Source: Pseudorhodoferax sp. Leaf274 (lineage in GTDB: Bacteria > Pseudomonadota > Gammaproteobacteria > Burkholderiales > Burkholderiaceae_C). From it: a stretch of 64,000 nucleotides of DNA. The number at the start of each line of letters is the position of its first letter. Position 1 is the first letter of the stretch. Made by a program: the position numbers and the translations under genes. Where the stretch lies: positions 62,001 through 126,000 of the forward strand of contig NZ_LMNA01000023.1 of the NCBI RefSeq assembly GCF_001422445.1, read 5' to 3'. Shown piece by piece: positions 44,941-53,969 of the stretch. The notes beneath the pieces are model-generated. The model saw nothing but the letters and a program-made list of their open reading frames with translations, had not been told where the DNA came from and made no database searches.

Positions 44941-44982
44941 GCCCCGCTCGATGAACTGTTGCCGAATACTAGGGGATTTGCC

Positions 44983-45612
44983 TTGAAAATTCATCATTCT
45001 GCGATTCGAGGCTTGATCAGCAAGCTTGGATTTTTTCTTGCGGCGATCGTTTTGGCAGGCTGTGCCTCCAACAAATATCCCCCGGCTCCAGTATTGGCGG
45101 CATCGGGCGACTATAACTACATCATCGGCCCCGGTGATTCGCTCAATATCATCGTCTGGCGAAACCCTGAATTGTCTCTGACTGTTCCGGTGCGGCCCGA
45201 TGGCAAGGTTTCCACGCCATTGGTGGATGAATTGGTCGCCCAAGGTAAAAATTCGACGGAGGTCGCGCGCGAAATCGAGCAATTGCTGGGCAAGTTCGTG
45301 CGCGATCCGGTAGTCACCGTGATCGTGACGGCATTTGTCGGGCCTTACAGCGAGCAGATTCGCGTGGTCGGCGAAGCCGCACGCCCACAGTTCCTGCCAT
45401 ACAAGCAGAAAATGACTTTGCTGGACGTCATGATCGCCGTCGGTGGCCTCACGGATTTTGCCGATGGCAATGGCGCTTCGATTTTGCGCACAGCTGAAGG
45501 CGGCAAGCAGTATTCGGTGCGCTTGCGTGATCTGATCAAGCGTGGCGACATCTCGCACAACGTCGAAATGAAGCCAGGCGATATTCTTGTCATTCCACAA
45601 AGCTGGTTCTGA
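44983..45612 (+). CDS. XrtA system polysaccharide export lipoprotein (Wza/EpsA-like)
   Basis: 209-residue lipoprotein of the outer-membrane polysaccharide export family. The signal peptide ends in a lipobox (VLAGC, Cys at about 26). The export motif IIGPGDSLNIIVWRNPELS at about 47-65 and one SLBB-like domain follow; it is shorter than Wza, as usual for XrtA loci. The TTG at 44983 is chosen as start because AGGGGA lies seven bases upstream; a GTG at 44917 would lie before the predicted transcript start. Base composition here falls below that of the neighbours. Confidence 0.85.
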   Translation: MKIHHSAIRGLISKLGFFLAAIVLAGCASNKYPPAPVLAASGDYNYIIGPGDSLNIIVWRNPELSLTVPVRPDGKVSTPLVDELVAQGKNSTEVAREIEQLLGKFVRDPVVTVIVTAFVGPYSEQIRVVGEAARPQFLPYKQKMTLLDVMIAVGGLTDFADGNGASILRTAEGGKQYSVRLRDLIKRGDISHNVEMKPGDILVIPQSWF

Positions 45613-45615
45613 TCA

Positions 45616-47181
45616 ATGAACGAGTTGATCAATCAGCTCTCCACGTTTGCCAAGGGGGCTTGGAAGCATCGTTGGTGGGGGCTATTGGCGGCATGGATCG
45701 TTGCCATCATCGGCGCCGCCGTGGTGCTGCGAATCCCCGACCGATACGAAGCATCCGCGCGGATTTTCGTCGACACGCAGTCGATTCTCAAACCCTTGAT
45801 GTCGGGTCTTGCAATCCAACCGAACGTCAACCAGCAGGTCACGATGCTGAGCCGCACGCTCATCAACCGCCCCAATGTGGAAAAGCTGGTTCGGATGGCG
45901 GACCTTGATCTCAATATCGAATCGCCGGCCGCCCGCGAGCGCCTGATCGATACGCTCATGCGCACGTTGGAGATCCAAAGCGTAGGCCGCGACAACCTAT
46001 ACACCATCACGTACCAGGATCCTGTGCCGGCCCGTGCGCAAAAGGTGGTCCAGTCGCTGGTTTCGATTTTTGTGGAGTCCAGCCTGGGTGATTCCCGCAA
46101 GGACACGGCCGCGGCGCAGAAGTTCATTGCGGAACAGATCCGCATGTACGAGGGCCGTCTCGAAGAAGCCGAAGCGCGGCTCAAGGATTTTCGCCTGCGC
46201 AACATTGAAATGCAGTCGTCGGCAGGGCCGGATGTTGCTTCACGCATTGGCGAACTCGGATCGCAGTACAACCAGGCCAAGCTCGATCTGGTCGAGGCCG
46301 AACGGGCGCGCGATTCGGCCAAGCGTCAACTTGAAAGCGAGCGTGCCGCCATGGTCAAGACGGCGAAGATCGGGGATGCCGATCGTCTGTTCCCGACGCC
46401 TGAGATCGATTCCAGGCTGACAGAGCAGAAGCGCAACCTGGACACACTTCTGCAGCGCTTCACGGAGCAGCACCCCGACGTCGCTGCAACACGCCGCGCG
46501 ATCAAGGAACTGGAAGACCAGAAACGCAAGGATGTCGAGGAACTGCGGAAGGTGGCCATGACCGACCCCGTTGGTGGTTCGGCCAGCAATCCCGTGGTCC
46601 AGGAACTGGGACGCTTGCTCGCTGCAGCCGAGGTCAAGGTGGCTTCTTTGAGTGCCCGTGTCGCCGAGTTCTCCGCGCGCTACGAGCGGGCCCAGGCCCA
46701 GGCCAAGACGGCGCCCCAGATCGAAGCGGAGTTTGCGCAGCTGAATCGCGACTACGCGATCAACAAGAAGAACTACGAGGATCTGGTCGCACGGCGTGAA
46801 TCGGCATCCATGACTGGAAACCTGGACTCCGTGGCAGGCGTGGCTGATTTCCGATTGATCGATCCGCCGCGGGTGTCGCAGCGGCCAGTCGCGCCGAACC
46901 GGTCGCTGTTGCTGATCGGTGCGTTGGTTGCGGCTTTGGGCGCGGGTGTGGCAACGGCCTTGGGCCTGAGCCAGTTGCGGCCCGTGTTCCACAACGCGCA
47001 TGCGTTGCGCAACGAAGTGGCCTTGCCATTGCTGGGGGTGGTCACCCTGGTCATCAGCGACGAGGCCAAGCGCAAGGAGCGTCGGGATCTTTTCAAGTTT
47101 GCAGCAGCGTCTGCCGGTTTGATCGCGTGTTTCGCATTGGGCGTCGGCCTGATGGTCGTCGTGGCCGGCAGGGCTGCTTGA
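45616..47181 (+). CDS. XrtA system chain-length determinant protein (Wzc-like, no kinase domain)
   Basis: 521-residue inner-membrane polysaccharide co-polymerase. An N-terminal helix at about 20-38 is followed by a Wzz domain, a long coiled coil at about 160-345 (repeated EEAEARLKDFRLRN, ERARDSAKRQLESERA) and a membrane helix at about 425-446. Another helix lies at about 495-518. The kinase function is on the separate gene that follows. It should set polymer length together with that kinase. Confidence 0.88.
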   Translation: MNELINQLSTFAKGAWKHRWWGLLAAWIVAIIGAAVVLRIPDRYEASARIFVDTQSILKPLMSGLAIQPNVNQQVTMLSRTLINRPNVEKLVRMADLDLNIESPAARERLIDTLMRTLEIQSVGRDNLYTITYQDPVPARAQKVVQSLVSIFVESSLGDSRKDTAAAQKFIAEQIRMYEGRLEEAEARLKDFRLRNIEMQSSAGPDVASRIGELGSQYNQAKLDLVEAERARDSAKRQLESERAAMVKTAKIGDADRLFPTPEIDSRLTEQKRNLDTLLQRFTEQHPDVAATRRAIKELEDQKRKDVEELRKVAMTDPVGGSASNPVVQELGRLLAAAEVKVASLSARVAEFSARYERAQAQAKTAPQIEAEFAQLNRDYAINKKNYEDLVARRESASMTGNLDSVAGVADFRLIDPPRVSQRPVAPNRSLLLIGALVAALGAGVATALGLSQLRPVFHNAHALRNEVALPLLGVVTLVISDEAKRKERRDLFKFAAASAGLIACFALGVGLMVVVAGRAA

Positions 47182-47188
47182 GGTTGGC

Positions 47189-48121
47189 ATGAGCAGTCTG
47201 ATTGAACAAGCATCGCGACGGCTGGAACAGTTGCGGCAAGCAGGGGTGGCGGTGCCTGATGTTGTGTCGCCGAATCCTGCGTCTGCGTCTGCGTCTGCGT
47301 CTGCGCCTGCGCAGGTCGCCGCAGCCTCAGTTCCCACATCACCTGCGCCGCCGGCGCGGCCTGCCGTGGTGTCGCGGCAAGTCCATCTCGATCTGGACGC
47401 GCTCTCGGCGGCTGGCTTCGTGAGCCCCAACGCTCCCCGGTCCCAGATTGCCGACCAGTACCGCGTCATCAAACGCCCGCTCATTGCCAATGCGATGGGC
47501 AAGGGTGCTGTGGCTGTGACAAACGGCAACCTCATCATGGTGACGAGCGCGGTCGCAGGAGAGGGGAAGAGTTTCAATGCCTTGAACTTGGCGATGAGCA
47601 TTGCCACCGAGTTGAACAACACTGTCATGCTGGTCGATGCCGACGTGGCCCGGCCATCGATCCTGCGGATGCTCGGGCTGCCTGCAAGCCGCGGGTTGCT
47701 CGATCTGCTCGTGGATGACCAGGCTGATCTTTCTCAGGTCATGCTGAAGACGAACATCGACAAACTGACGTTGCTGCCGAGTGGAACGCCCCATCCGCGG
47801 GCAACGGAACTGTTGGCGAGCGACGCCATGACAAGGCTGATCGGCGACATCGCCAGGCGGTATTCGGACCGTGTGATCATTTTTGATTCCCCGCCGTTGC
47901 TGTTGACGACGGAGTCGCGTGTTCTCGCGACGCACATGGGCCAGATCGTCATCGTGGTTCATGCAGAGAAGACGCTGAGAAACGACGTGCAACAAGCACT
48001 CGCGACCATCGAGTCGTGTCCGGTGAAGATGATGGTCCTCAACCAGGCCAAGGCTGGCGCTGGTGAAGGCTACGGCTACGGTGGCTATGGCCAGGGCTAT
48101 GGCTATGGCTACGGCAGCTAG
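47189..48121 (+). CDS. XrtA-associated tyrosine autokinase (BY-kinase)
   Basis: 310-residue cytoplasmic kinase. Walker A SAVAGEGKSFNAL has K127, the A' motif is VMLVDADVARP, and the B motif is VIIFDSPPLL. A Tyr-rich tail (GEGYGYGGYGQGYGYGYGS) carries the autophosphorylation sites. Residues 28-44 form an Ala-Ser repeat tied to a hexanucleotide tandem repeat. It should act with the chain-length protein encoded upstream to control export. Confidence 0.88.
   Translation: MSSLIEQASRRLEQLRQAGVAVPDVVSPNPASASASASAPAQVAAASVPTSPAPPARPAVVSRQVHLDLDALSAAGFVSPNAPRSQIADQYRVIKRPLIANAMGKGAVAVTNGNLIMVTSAVAGEGKSFNALNLAMSIATELNNTVMLVDADVARPSILRMLGLPASRGLLDLLVDDQADLSQVMLKTNIDKLTLLPSGTPHPRATELLASDAMTRLIGDIARRYSDRVIIFDSPPLLLTTESRVLATHMGQIVIVVHAEKTLRNDVQQALATIESCPVKMMVLNQAKAGAGEGYGYGGYGQGYGYGYGS
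47277..47310 (+). repeat. Hexanucleotide tandem repeat in the kinase gene
   Basis: Four perfect copies of GTCTGC (47281-47304), with a partial copy before and a degenerate copy after, encode Ala-Ser repeats in the linker. The period of six keeps the frame, so slippage would change linker length without switching the gene off. Confidence 0.8.
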
Positions 48122-48131
48122 GGTCGACCGC

Positions 48132-49763
48132 ATGCTGCTGTGGATGCGGTCTCTTGTCGTGGATGGCGTGCAGACGCGCCGGCCGGTGGGCGCGCTGTTC
48201 TTTGCAGGTCTGTGCAGTGCAGCGGCGGCGCAGGGGCAGAGCAATCCCGATGAACTGACATCGGCACCGTCGCAGTCGCAGATGGCGGGCGAATCGACGT
48301 CGGCGCAGGGCGTCCAAGGCAACCGGCGATTGATGTCCTTTGTTCCCAGTCTCGCGCTCGAAAGTACGTGGACCGACAACGTCCAGGCGGGGGGCGGGAC
48401 TGGCAGGGCCTCGGATATCGTGACGACGGTGCGGCCTGGCCTGCGTTTCACGGCCGAGGGAGACCGCCTGAAGGCGAATGTCGACTATTCGTTGACACGT
48501 CTTGTGTACGCCCGCAATTCCTCGCTCGACCAAAACCAGAATGCCCTGCAGGCCACGGGCAGTTTGGAGATGGCGGAGAACTTCGCCTTTCTCGACTTCA
48601 ACGGGAACATCTCGCAGCAGACGATTTCGGCATTCGGCACCCGTTCCGGCAGTGATCTCACCGACAACGCGAACCGCACCGAAGCCGCCATGTACCGGCT
48701 CTCGCCTTATGTCCGTGGGCAATTGGGAGACTGGGCGCAGTACCAGGCGCGCTACGCGCGGAGCATCTTTCGCGCGAAGTCTTCCGTGGTCGCGGCCGAC
48801 TACGACATGGACGATGTGTCGGTGCAGTTGACGGGCTCCAACCAGCAGCGTGTGATTGCCTGGAGCCTTGACGTCAACCACCAGCGCCAGGACTATGCCT
48901 CCGGTCGTTCCTACGCGTCCGACCGGGTGCGGGCCTTTCTGACCCATCCGTTCACCCCGCAACTGTCCTTCTCCTTGATTCCCGGGTGGGAGTCGAACAA
49001 CTACGTCTCGCAGGAAAAGGAAGGGCACACCACGTTCGGTGGACAAGTCCAGTGGGCGATTTCCGATCGCACGAATCTGTCGGCATTGCTGGAGAGGCGA
49101 TTCTTCGGCCAGGCCCATTCCGTCAGTTTCGAGCACCGCACGCCGCGGACGGCCTGGCGGTTCTCGGACTCGCGCGACACCACAACGATGAATCAGAACG
49201 GTACGGTGGGCCTTGGCTCGCTGTATGACCTGTATTTCTTTCAGTTCGCCTCGATCGAGCCCGATGCAACGCGACGGGCGCAGCTGGTCAATGCCTTCCT
49301 CTTGGCCAATGGCCTGAACGGCAGCACGCGCGTCGATCTCGGTTTCCTGACTTCGGCCGTGTCCCTGTCCCGGCGCCAGGATGCCTCCTTCACGTTGATC
49401 GGAGTGCGCGATACGCTGAGTTTTCTGGCATCGCAATCGGAAACGAGTGGGTTGTCGCAGATCAATACGGGCAACGACGACCTGAGCAGTTCCAGCTACG
49501 TGCGCCAGCACGGATTCAGCATCACGTACTCGCGTCGGCTCACGCCCCTGTCCACGCTCAACATCCTCGCATCGACGACGCGTGCGCGCGGGCAGAACGC
49601 CACGGCACAAAGCAGCGAACTCCGCTCGCTTGGTATCAACATGTCGACCCGCCTGGGGCAATACACCACGGGCTCGGTGGGCGTGCGTCGCTCGGTGTCG
49701 AGCAACTCTGCGTTCTCTTACTCCGAATCCGCGCTGCACGGCGGGCTCAGCTTCCAGTTCTAA
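48132..49763 (+). CDS. TIGR03016-type PEP-CTERM system-associated outer-membrane protein
   Basis: 543-residue protein. A signal peptide (ALFFAGLCSAAAAQG) is followed by alternating strands rich in aromatic residues and a final Phe (LHGGLSFQF), the usual last strand of an outer-membrane barrel. It matches the family found next to XrtA ATPases and is probably a pore or partner in polymer export. The frame is open upstream of the ATG at 48132; a second ATG at 48144 is possible. Confidence 0.82.
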   Translation: MLLWMRSLVVDGVQTRRPVGALFFAGLCSAAAAQGQSNPDELTSAPSQSQMAGESTSAQGVQGNRRLMSFVPSLALESTWTDNVQAGGGTGRASDIVTTVRPGLRFTAEGDRLKANVDYSLTRLVYARNSSLDQNQNALQATGSLEMAENFAFLDFNGNISQQTISAFGTRSGSDLTDNANRTEAAMYRLSPYVRGQLGDWAQYQARYARSIFRAKSSVVAADYDMDDVSVQLTGSNQQRVIAWSLDVNHQRQDYASGRSYASDRVRAFLTHPFTPQLSFSLIPGWESNNYVSQEKEGHTTFGGQVQWAISDRTNLSALLERRFFGQAHSVSFEHRTPRTAWRFSDSRDTTTMNQNGTVGLGSLYDLYFFQFASIEPDATRRAQLVNAFLLANGLNGSTRVDLGFLTSAVSLSRRQDASFTLIGVRDTLSFLASQSETSGLSQINTGNDDLSSSSYVRQHGFSITYSRRLTPLSTLNILASTTRARGQNATAQSSELRSLGINMSTRLGQYTTGSVGVRRSVSSNSAFSYSESALHGGLSFQF

Positions 49764-49766
49764 CTG

Positions 49767-50846
49767 ATGTATGAAGCCTATTACGGCTTGAGCGGCAAAC
49801 CATTCCAGCTCAATCCCGATCCCAGTTTTTACTTCGCCAGCAAGCAGCACCGGCGTGCCAAGGCCTACTTGGACTACGGTGTGCTGCGCAACGAGGGGTT
49901 CATCGTCATCACCGGCGAGATCGGCGCCGGGAAAACCACCATCGTGCGTGGCCTGCTGGACAGTCTCGACCCGGGCAAGGTCGTCGCCGGCAACGTGGTC
50001 AGCACCCAGCTGGAGGCCGAAGACACCTTGCGCATGGTGGCCGCTGCATTCGGCGTGCGCACCAAGGACGCGACCAAGGCCGACCTGCTGATGGCCCTCG
50101 AGGCCTTCCTGGTCGGTCAGACGGTGCAGGGCAAGCGCTGCCTGTTGATCGTGGACGAGGCGCAGAACCTGACGCAGTCGGCGGTGGAGGAGCTGCGCAT
50201 GCTGTCGAACTTCCAGTTCGGCAACCAAGCGCTGCTGCAGAGCTTCCTGGTCGGCCAGCCGGAGTTCCGCGACATCCTGCAGCATCCGCAGATGCAGCAA
50301 CTGCGCCAGCGCGTGATTGCCGCCTGCCACATCGGGCCGCTCGACCAGGAAGAAACGCAGGGCTACATCGAGCACCGGCTCAAGTGCGCGGGTGGCACGG
50401 GGCGGCCACAGTTCGAGTCCGAGGCCTTCGTCGAGATCTTCGGCGCCAGCGGCGGGATCCCCCGGCGCATCAACGCGATCTGCGACCGGCTGCTGCTGTT
50501 GGGCTTCTTGAATGAAAAGGACACACTGACCGCCGAAGATGTGAGCGCTGTCGCGCAGGAGATCCGCGAGGAATCGGGGCTGACCCGGGTGGTCGTGGCG
50601 CCATCGGAAGGCGCTTGGTCGACAGCGCCAACCGGCGACGACCTGGGGAGCCTGCAGTTCGACCCGGAAGCGCTGGATGGAATGGAGGCGCAGATCTCCC
50701 ACTTGGACCGGGAGCAGCATGGCGACCGCCTGCAGCGCCTGGAACGCAGCTTGCTCCGGTTGGAGCGCATCAACCTGGAGGTGCTTGCGATGCTGAAGAA
50801 ACTTGCCGCGGCCGCGCGCCGCGGGGGAGAGGACAAGACGCCATGA
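49767..50846 (+). CDS. XrtA-associated ExeA/GspA-like ATPase
   Basis: 359-residue AAA-type ATPase. Walker A GEIGAGKTT is at 50-58, Walker B LLIVDEAQNL at about 127-136, and GGIPRRINAICDRLLLLG is the sensor region. The N-terminus MYEAYYGLSGKPFQLNPDP is the typical start of this family, related to ExeA of type II secretion. The C-terminal 80 residues form a coiled coil (SHLDREQHGDRLQRLERSL). Role in assembly of the export machine is inferred. Confidence 0.88.
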   Translation: MYEAYYGLSGKPFQLNPDPSFYFASKQHRRAKAYLDYGVLRNEGFIVITGEIGAGKTTIVRGLLDSLDPGKVVAGNVVSTQLEAEDTLRMVAAAFGVRTKDATKADLLMALEAFLVGQTVQGKRCLLIVDEAQNLTQSAVEELRMLSNFQFGNQALLQSFLVGQPEFRDILQHPQMQQLRQRVIAACHIGPLDQEETQGYIEHRLKCAGGTGRPQFESEAFVEIFGASGGIPRRINAICDRLLLLGFLNEKDTLTAEDVSAVAQEIREESGLTRVVVAPSEGAWSTAPTGDDLGSLQFDPEALDGMEAQISHLDREQHGDRLQRLERSLLRLERINLEVLAMLKKLAAAARRGGEDKTP

Positions 50847-51700
50847 CCACTGCTGCGCCCATCACCAATGCGCTGACCATCGACGTCGAGGACTACTTCC
50901 AGGTTTCGGCGTTCGCGCCGTACATCCGCCGAGACGAGTGGGAGACGCGCGAATGCCGCGTCGAACGCAATGTGCACCGCATCCTGGACATGCTGTCCGC
51001 CCACGGCGCGAAGGCGACGTTCTTCACGCTGGGCTGGATCGCCGAGCGCTATCCGCAGCTGGTGCACCGCATCGTGGCCGAAGGCCACGAGCTGGCCAGC
51101 CATGGCTACGGCCACGAGCGCGCCAGCGACCAGAGCGAGCAGGTGTTCCTGGCCGACATCCGGCGCGCCAAGCAACTGCTGGAAGACCTGGGTGGCGTGG
51201 CGGTGCAGGGCTACCGTGCGCCCAGCTTCTCGATCGGCACGCGCAACCTTTGGGCGTTCGACTGCCTGCAGACTGCCGGCTACCAGTACAGCTCAAGCAT
51301 CTACCCGATCCAGCACGACCACTACGGCATGCCGGATGCACCGCGCTTTGCGCATTCGGTGCGCGAAGGCCTGCTGGAGATTCCGGTGACCACGCTGCGC
51401 ATGCTGCAGCGCAACCTGCCGTCCAGCGGTGGCGGCTACTTCCGCCTGCTCCCCTACGGGCTGTCGCGCTGGATGCTGCGCCGTGTGAACGCGCAGGACC
51501 GCGAGGCTGCGATCTTCTACTTCCACCCCTGGGAGATCGACACGGAGCAGCCGCGCGTGGAGGGCATCGATGCCAAGGCGCGGTTCCGCCACTACGTGAA
51601 CATCGACCGGATGGAGGCGCGGCTGGATCGCCTGATGGGCGACTTCAAGTGGGGGCGCATGGACGAGATCTTCCTCCGTCCCGCGGCCACGCCCGCCTGA
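50843..51700 (+). CDS. XrtA system polysaccharide deacetylase
   Basis: 285-residue NodB-type (CE4) deacetylase. The metal site is built from D14 in TIDVEDYF, then H87 and H91 in SHGYGHE. Catalytic residues lie in YRAPSFSIG and FYFHPWEID. It should remove acetyl groups from the exopolysaccharide. Start overlaps the ATPase stop (ATGA). A DUF3473 region at the C-terminus is typical of this family. Confidence 0.9.
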   Translation: MTTAAPITNALTIDVEDYFQVSAFAPYIRRDEWETRECRVERNVHRILDMLSAHGAKATFFTLGWIAERYPQLVHRIVAEGHELASHGYGHERASDQSEQVFLADIRRAKQLLEDLGGVAVQGYRAPSFSIGTRNLWAFDCLQTAGYQYSSSIYPIQHDHYGMPDAPRFAHSVREGLLEIPVTTLRMLQRNLPSSGGGYFRLLPYGLSRWMLRRVNAQDREAAIFYFHPWEIDTEQPRVEGIDAKARFRHYVNIDRMEARLDRLMGDFKWGRMDEIFLRPAATPA

Positions 51701-51707
51701 GTCGCCG

Positions 51708-52745
51708 ATGCTGACCATCAAGCGACTGCTGCCCGGTGATGCGGAGGGCGCCCGGCATTGGGATGCCTTCGTGCACCAATGCCCAGAGGCCAGCTTCTTC
51801 CACCGTGCCGGTTGGCAGACCCTGCTGCGCGACATCTTCCGGCACGACAGCCATTTCCTTTACGCCGAGGACAACGGTGCCATCCAGGGCGTGCTGCCGC
51901 TGGGCCACGTCAAGAGCCGCTTGTTCGGCAATGCGCTGGTGAGCCTGCCCTTCGGTGTCTACGGTGGCGTGGCGGCCAGCCAGCCCATGGCGGCGCAACT
52001 GCTGGAGCAGGAGGCGCAGAGCCTGGCGCGCCGGCTGGATGTCGACCACCTCGAGCTGCGCAACGTGCAGCGCCGGCATGCCGATTGGCCCTTGCAGGAC
52101 CTGTACGTCACGTTCCGCAAGAGCATCGTCGCCGACGACGAGGCCAACATGCTCGCCATCCCGCGCAAGCAGCGCGCCATGGTGCGCAAGGGCATCAAGA
52201 ACGGGTTGCTGAGCACGGTCGATCCCAACGTCGACCGCTTCTTCGCGCTCTACGCCGACAATGTGCACCGCCATGGCACGCCGGCCATGTCCAGGCGCTA
52301 CTTCCAGGCGTTGCTGACGACCTTCGGCAAGGACTGCGAGGTGCTGACCGTCACCTCGCCGGAAGGCCGCCCGCTCAGCAGCGTGCTGAGCTTCTACTTC
52401 CGCGACGAGGTGCTGCCTTACTATGCCGGCGACGACGAGGCCGCGCGCGACCTGGCCGCCAACGACTTCAAGTACTGGGAACTGATGCGCCATGCGGCGG
52501 CCCGCGGCGCGCGCGTGTTCGACTACGGGCGCAGCAAGCAGGGCACGGGCTCCTTCGCGTTCAAGAAGAACTGGGGATTCGAGCCGCAGCCGCTGCACTA
52601 CGAGTACCAGTTGTACAAGCGCGATGCGGTGCCGCAGAACAATCCATCGAACGCCAAGTACCAGTTCGTCATCCGCACCTGGCGGCGCCTGCCGCGTGCG
52701 TTGGTCAACTTCGTCGGCCCGCACATCGTGCGCAACCTGGGCTGA
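51708..52745 (+). CDS. FemAB family XrtA/PEP-CTERM system-associated protein
   Basis: 345-residue GNAT/FemAB-like protein with two acyltransferase folds. Motifs include CPEASFFHRAGWQTLL at about 25-40 and LPYYAGDDEAARDLAANDFKYWELM at about 231-255, then RSKQGTGSFAFKKNWGFEP. The family is specific to XrtA loci and its substrate is unknown; aminoacyl transfer to a polymer or peptide is one idea. Seven bases behind the deacetylase. Confidence 0.87.
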   Translation: MLTIKRLLPGDAEGARHWDAFVHQCPEASFFHRAGWQTLLRDIFRHDSHFLYAEDNGAIQGVLPLGHVKSRLFGNALVSLPFGVYGGVAASQPMAAQLLEQEAQSLARRLDVDHLELRNVQRRHADWPLQDLYVTFRKSIVADDEANMLAIPRKQRAMVRKGIKNGLLSTVDPNVDRFFALYADNVHRHGTPAMSRRYFQALLTTFGKDCEVLTVTSPEGRPLSSVLSFYFRDEVLPYYAGDDEAARDLAANDFKYWELMRHAAARGARVFDYGRSKQGTGSFAFKKNWGFEPQPLHYEYQLYKRDAVPQNNPSNAKYQFVIRTWRRLPRALVNFVGPHIVRNLG

Positions 52746-52751
52746 CACTGC

Positions 52752-53969
52752 ATGGCCACGCTGCTGTACCTGGTGCACCGCATGCCTTACCCGCCCAACA
52801 AGGGCGACAAGGTGCGGTCGTACCACCTGCTGCGGCACCTGCAGCGCTCGCACCGCGTGCTGCTGGCCACTTTCATCGACGATCCGCAGGACGCAGTGCA
52901 CCTGCCGGCGCTGCGCGCGATCTGCCCCGATCTGCATGTGGCGCCGCTGCATCCGCGCCGTGCCAGGTTGCGCAGCCTTTCCGGGCTGCTGCGCGGCGAG
53001 GCTTTGACGCTGGCGTACTACCGCGACGCTGGCCTTGCGCGCTGGGTGCGCGAGACGCTGGCCGCCGAGACCGTCGATGCCTCCGTCGTGTTCTCCTCGG
53101 CCATGGCGCAGTACGCACCGCCCGATCTGCCGATGCTGGTGGACTTCGTGGATCTGGATTCGGCCAAGTGGACCCAGTACGCCGCAGCGCGGCCATGGCC
53201 GATGTCGTGGCTCTACCGGCGCGAGGGTGAGCGTCTGCTGGCGTTCGAGCGCGCCGTCGCGCGGCGTGCACGGCGTTCGTTCTTCGTCACGCCGCAGGAG
53301 ACGGAACTGTTCCGGGCCCAGGCACAGGACAGTGCGGCGAACGTCGAGCCTCTGTGCAACGGCGTGGACGCGCAGTTCTTCGCGGCCGACCCGCAGCGCG
53401 CCTCGCCGTACGCGCCGGACGAATTGGTGCTGGCGTTCACCGGAGCCATGGACTACTGGCCCAACATCGATGCCGTCAGCTGGTTCTGCGCCGACATGTT
53501 GCCGGCGCTGCGCCAGCGCTGGCCGCGCCTGCGCTTCTACATCGTCGGGCGCAATCCGGTGCCTGCCGTGGCTGCGCTGGCGTCCGAGGCCGTGACCGTG
53601 ACCGGCACCGTGGACGACGTGCGCCCCTACCTGCAGCATGCGGCGCTGGTCGTTGCGCCCTTGCGTGTGGCGCGCGGCATCCAGAACAAGATCCTCGAAG
53701 CCATGGCCATGGCCAAGGCCGTGGTGGCGACCACCGAGTGCGCCCACGCCATCGGTGCCCGCGATGGCATCGAGATGTTCCCCGCCGCCGACGCCGCCGC
53801 CTTCATCGCGCAGGTGCAGGCGCTGCTGGACGATGCGCCGCTTGCGGCTGCCGCGGGCACCGCGGCACGCGCCAAGGTTCTTGCCAGCTTCAGCTGGGAC
53901 GCCCACCTGTCCGGCATCGACCGACATCTCCCCTTGGCACCGGCCGCGCCGGCGCTCGCCCCGACATGA
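52752..53969 (+). CDS. TIGR03087-type PEP-CTERM/XrtA glycosyltransferase
   Basis: 405-residue GT-B glycosyltransferase. The start is MATLLYLVHRMPYPPNKGDKVR, the hallmark of the family; LAFTGAMDYWPNIDAVSWF at about 222-240 and APLRVARGIQNKILEAMAMAKAVV at about 303-326 hold the nucleotide-sugar site. It should build part of the XrtA exopolysaccharide. Its stop overlaps the exosortase ATG. Confidence 0.9.
   Translation: MATLLYLVHRMPYPPNKGDKVRSYHLLRHLQRSHRVLLATFIDDPQDAVHLPALRAICPDLHVAPLHPRRARLRSLSGLLRGEALTLAYYRDAGLARWVRETLAAETVDASVVFSSAMAQYAPPDLPMLVDFVDLDSAKWTQYAAARPWPMSWLYRREGERLLAFERAVARRARRSFFVTPQETELFRAQAQDSAANVEPLCNGVDAQFFAADPQRASPYAPDELVLAFTGAMDYWPNIDAVSWFCADMLPALRQRWPRLRFYIVGRNPVPAVAALASEAVTVTGTVDDVRPYLQHAALVVAPLRVARGIQNKILEAMAMAKAVVATTECAHAIGARDGIEMFPAADAAAFIAQVQALLDDAPLAAAAGTAARAKVLASFSWDAHLSGIDRHLPLAPAAPALAPT

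Noticed and set aside
48039-50720. Minus-strand open frame of 893 codons across the barrel and ATPase genes
   Set aside because: Repetitive Arg/Gln/His/Val composition and complete overlap with two XrtA genes.
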